Below are positions 5,539-5,646 of a DNA stretch of 5,646 bases, one piece after another (the stretch's first letter is position 1; each line of letters opens with the position of its first letter). Origin of the DNA: Bauldia sp. (GTDB lineage Bacteria > Pseudomonadota > Alphaproteobacteria > Rhizobiales > Kaistiaceae); assembly GCA_020442095.1 (NCBI GenBank), contig JAGRKY010000737.1, forward strand, positions 698 to 6,343, given 5' to 3'. The notes beneath the pieces are model-generated. The model saw nothing but the letters and a program-made list of their open reading frames with translations, was not told the DNA's origin and searched no databases. The position numbers and the translations under genes were made by a program.

Positions 5539-5646
5539 TCAGCCGAGCCGGGCCTCGATCGCGTCCCAGACCAGGGCGGCGATATCGGCGCCGCCGAAGC
5601 GCTTGACCTCGCGGATGCCGGTCGGCGAGGTGACGTTGATCTCGGT
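5539..5646 (-). CDS. gshB: Glutathione synthetase, C-terminal end (partial; enters from right edge)
   Basis: Only the last 35 codons and the TGA stop (5539-5541) are visible. They read [17 protein letters not shown], then [18 protein letters not shown], which is the characteristic end of bacterial GshB. This ATP-grasp enzyme joins gamma-glutamylcysteine and glycine to make glutathione in the cytoplasm. In the family, EINVTSPTG contributes metal and nucleotide/substrate contacts at the active site, with the Asn of EIN a magnesium ligand. Downstream on the same strand is only the decayed DUF3859-like remnant, so gshB probably ends its transcription unit here. The identification is firm despite the short length, because this motif is very distinctive. 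Confidence 0.93.
   Translation of the reverse strand, partial: TEINVTSPTGIREVKRFGGADIAALVWDAIEARLG

Noticed and set aside
1..5646. CRISPR array, tRNA, rRNA, insertion sequence or attachment site
   Set aside because: No regularly spaced repeats, no tRNA-like cloverleaf sequence, no transposase frame and no terminal inverted repeats with target duplications were seen. The only repeats are the coding PLAT domains.

Overview
The window looks like chromosomal DNA of a GC-rich alphaproteobacterium, most likely Hyphomicrobiales (Rhizobiales). This rests on GC-rich codon use, strong Shine-Dalgarno sites, an FrcB-like sugar-binding protein next to a ROK regulator, and a gshB 3' end of alphaproteobacterial type. 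The genus cannot be fixed from the sequence alone.

Layout from left to right. (1) At 1-290 on the minus strand is the first 96 codons of a periplasmic sugar-binding protein of an ABC importer, which runs off the left edge. (2) A 181-base gap follows, containing a short perfect palindrome. (3) At 472-1749 on the minus strand is a ROK/NagC-family repressor, upstream of and codirectional with the transporter gene. (4) A 170-base divergent promoter region separates it from (5) a creatininase-family metal-dependent amidohydrolase at 1920-2843 on the plus strand. (6) At 2982-5021 on the minus strand, convergent with the amidohydrolase, is a 679-residue protein. It combines an unassigned N-terminal region, a metzincin-type zinc protease site and two tandem PLAT-like domains. 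(7) At 5262-5523 on the minus strand is the decayed, frameshifted 3' part of a gene resembling the DUF3859 family. (8) At 5539-5646 on the minus strand is the last 35 codons of glutathione synthetase (gshB).

The ROK regulator and the sugar-binding protein probably form a sugar-responsive uptake locus: the regulator would sense the imported sugar or a derivative and control the downstream transporter. The divergent creatininase-like enzyme may share that control, but its substrate is unknown. The metalloprotease stands alone between this locus and gshB, has lower GC in the stretches I counted, and looks like accessory cargo.

The most unusual item is the metzincin with a cysteine-rich segment, tandem PLAT domains and no recognisable signal peptide. 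I found no RNA gene, CRISPR array, insertion sequence or multi-gene defence system.
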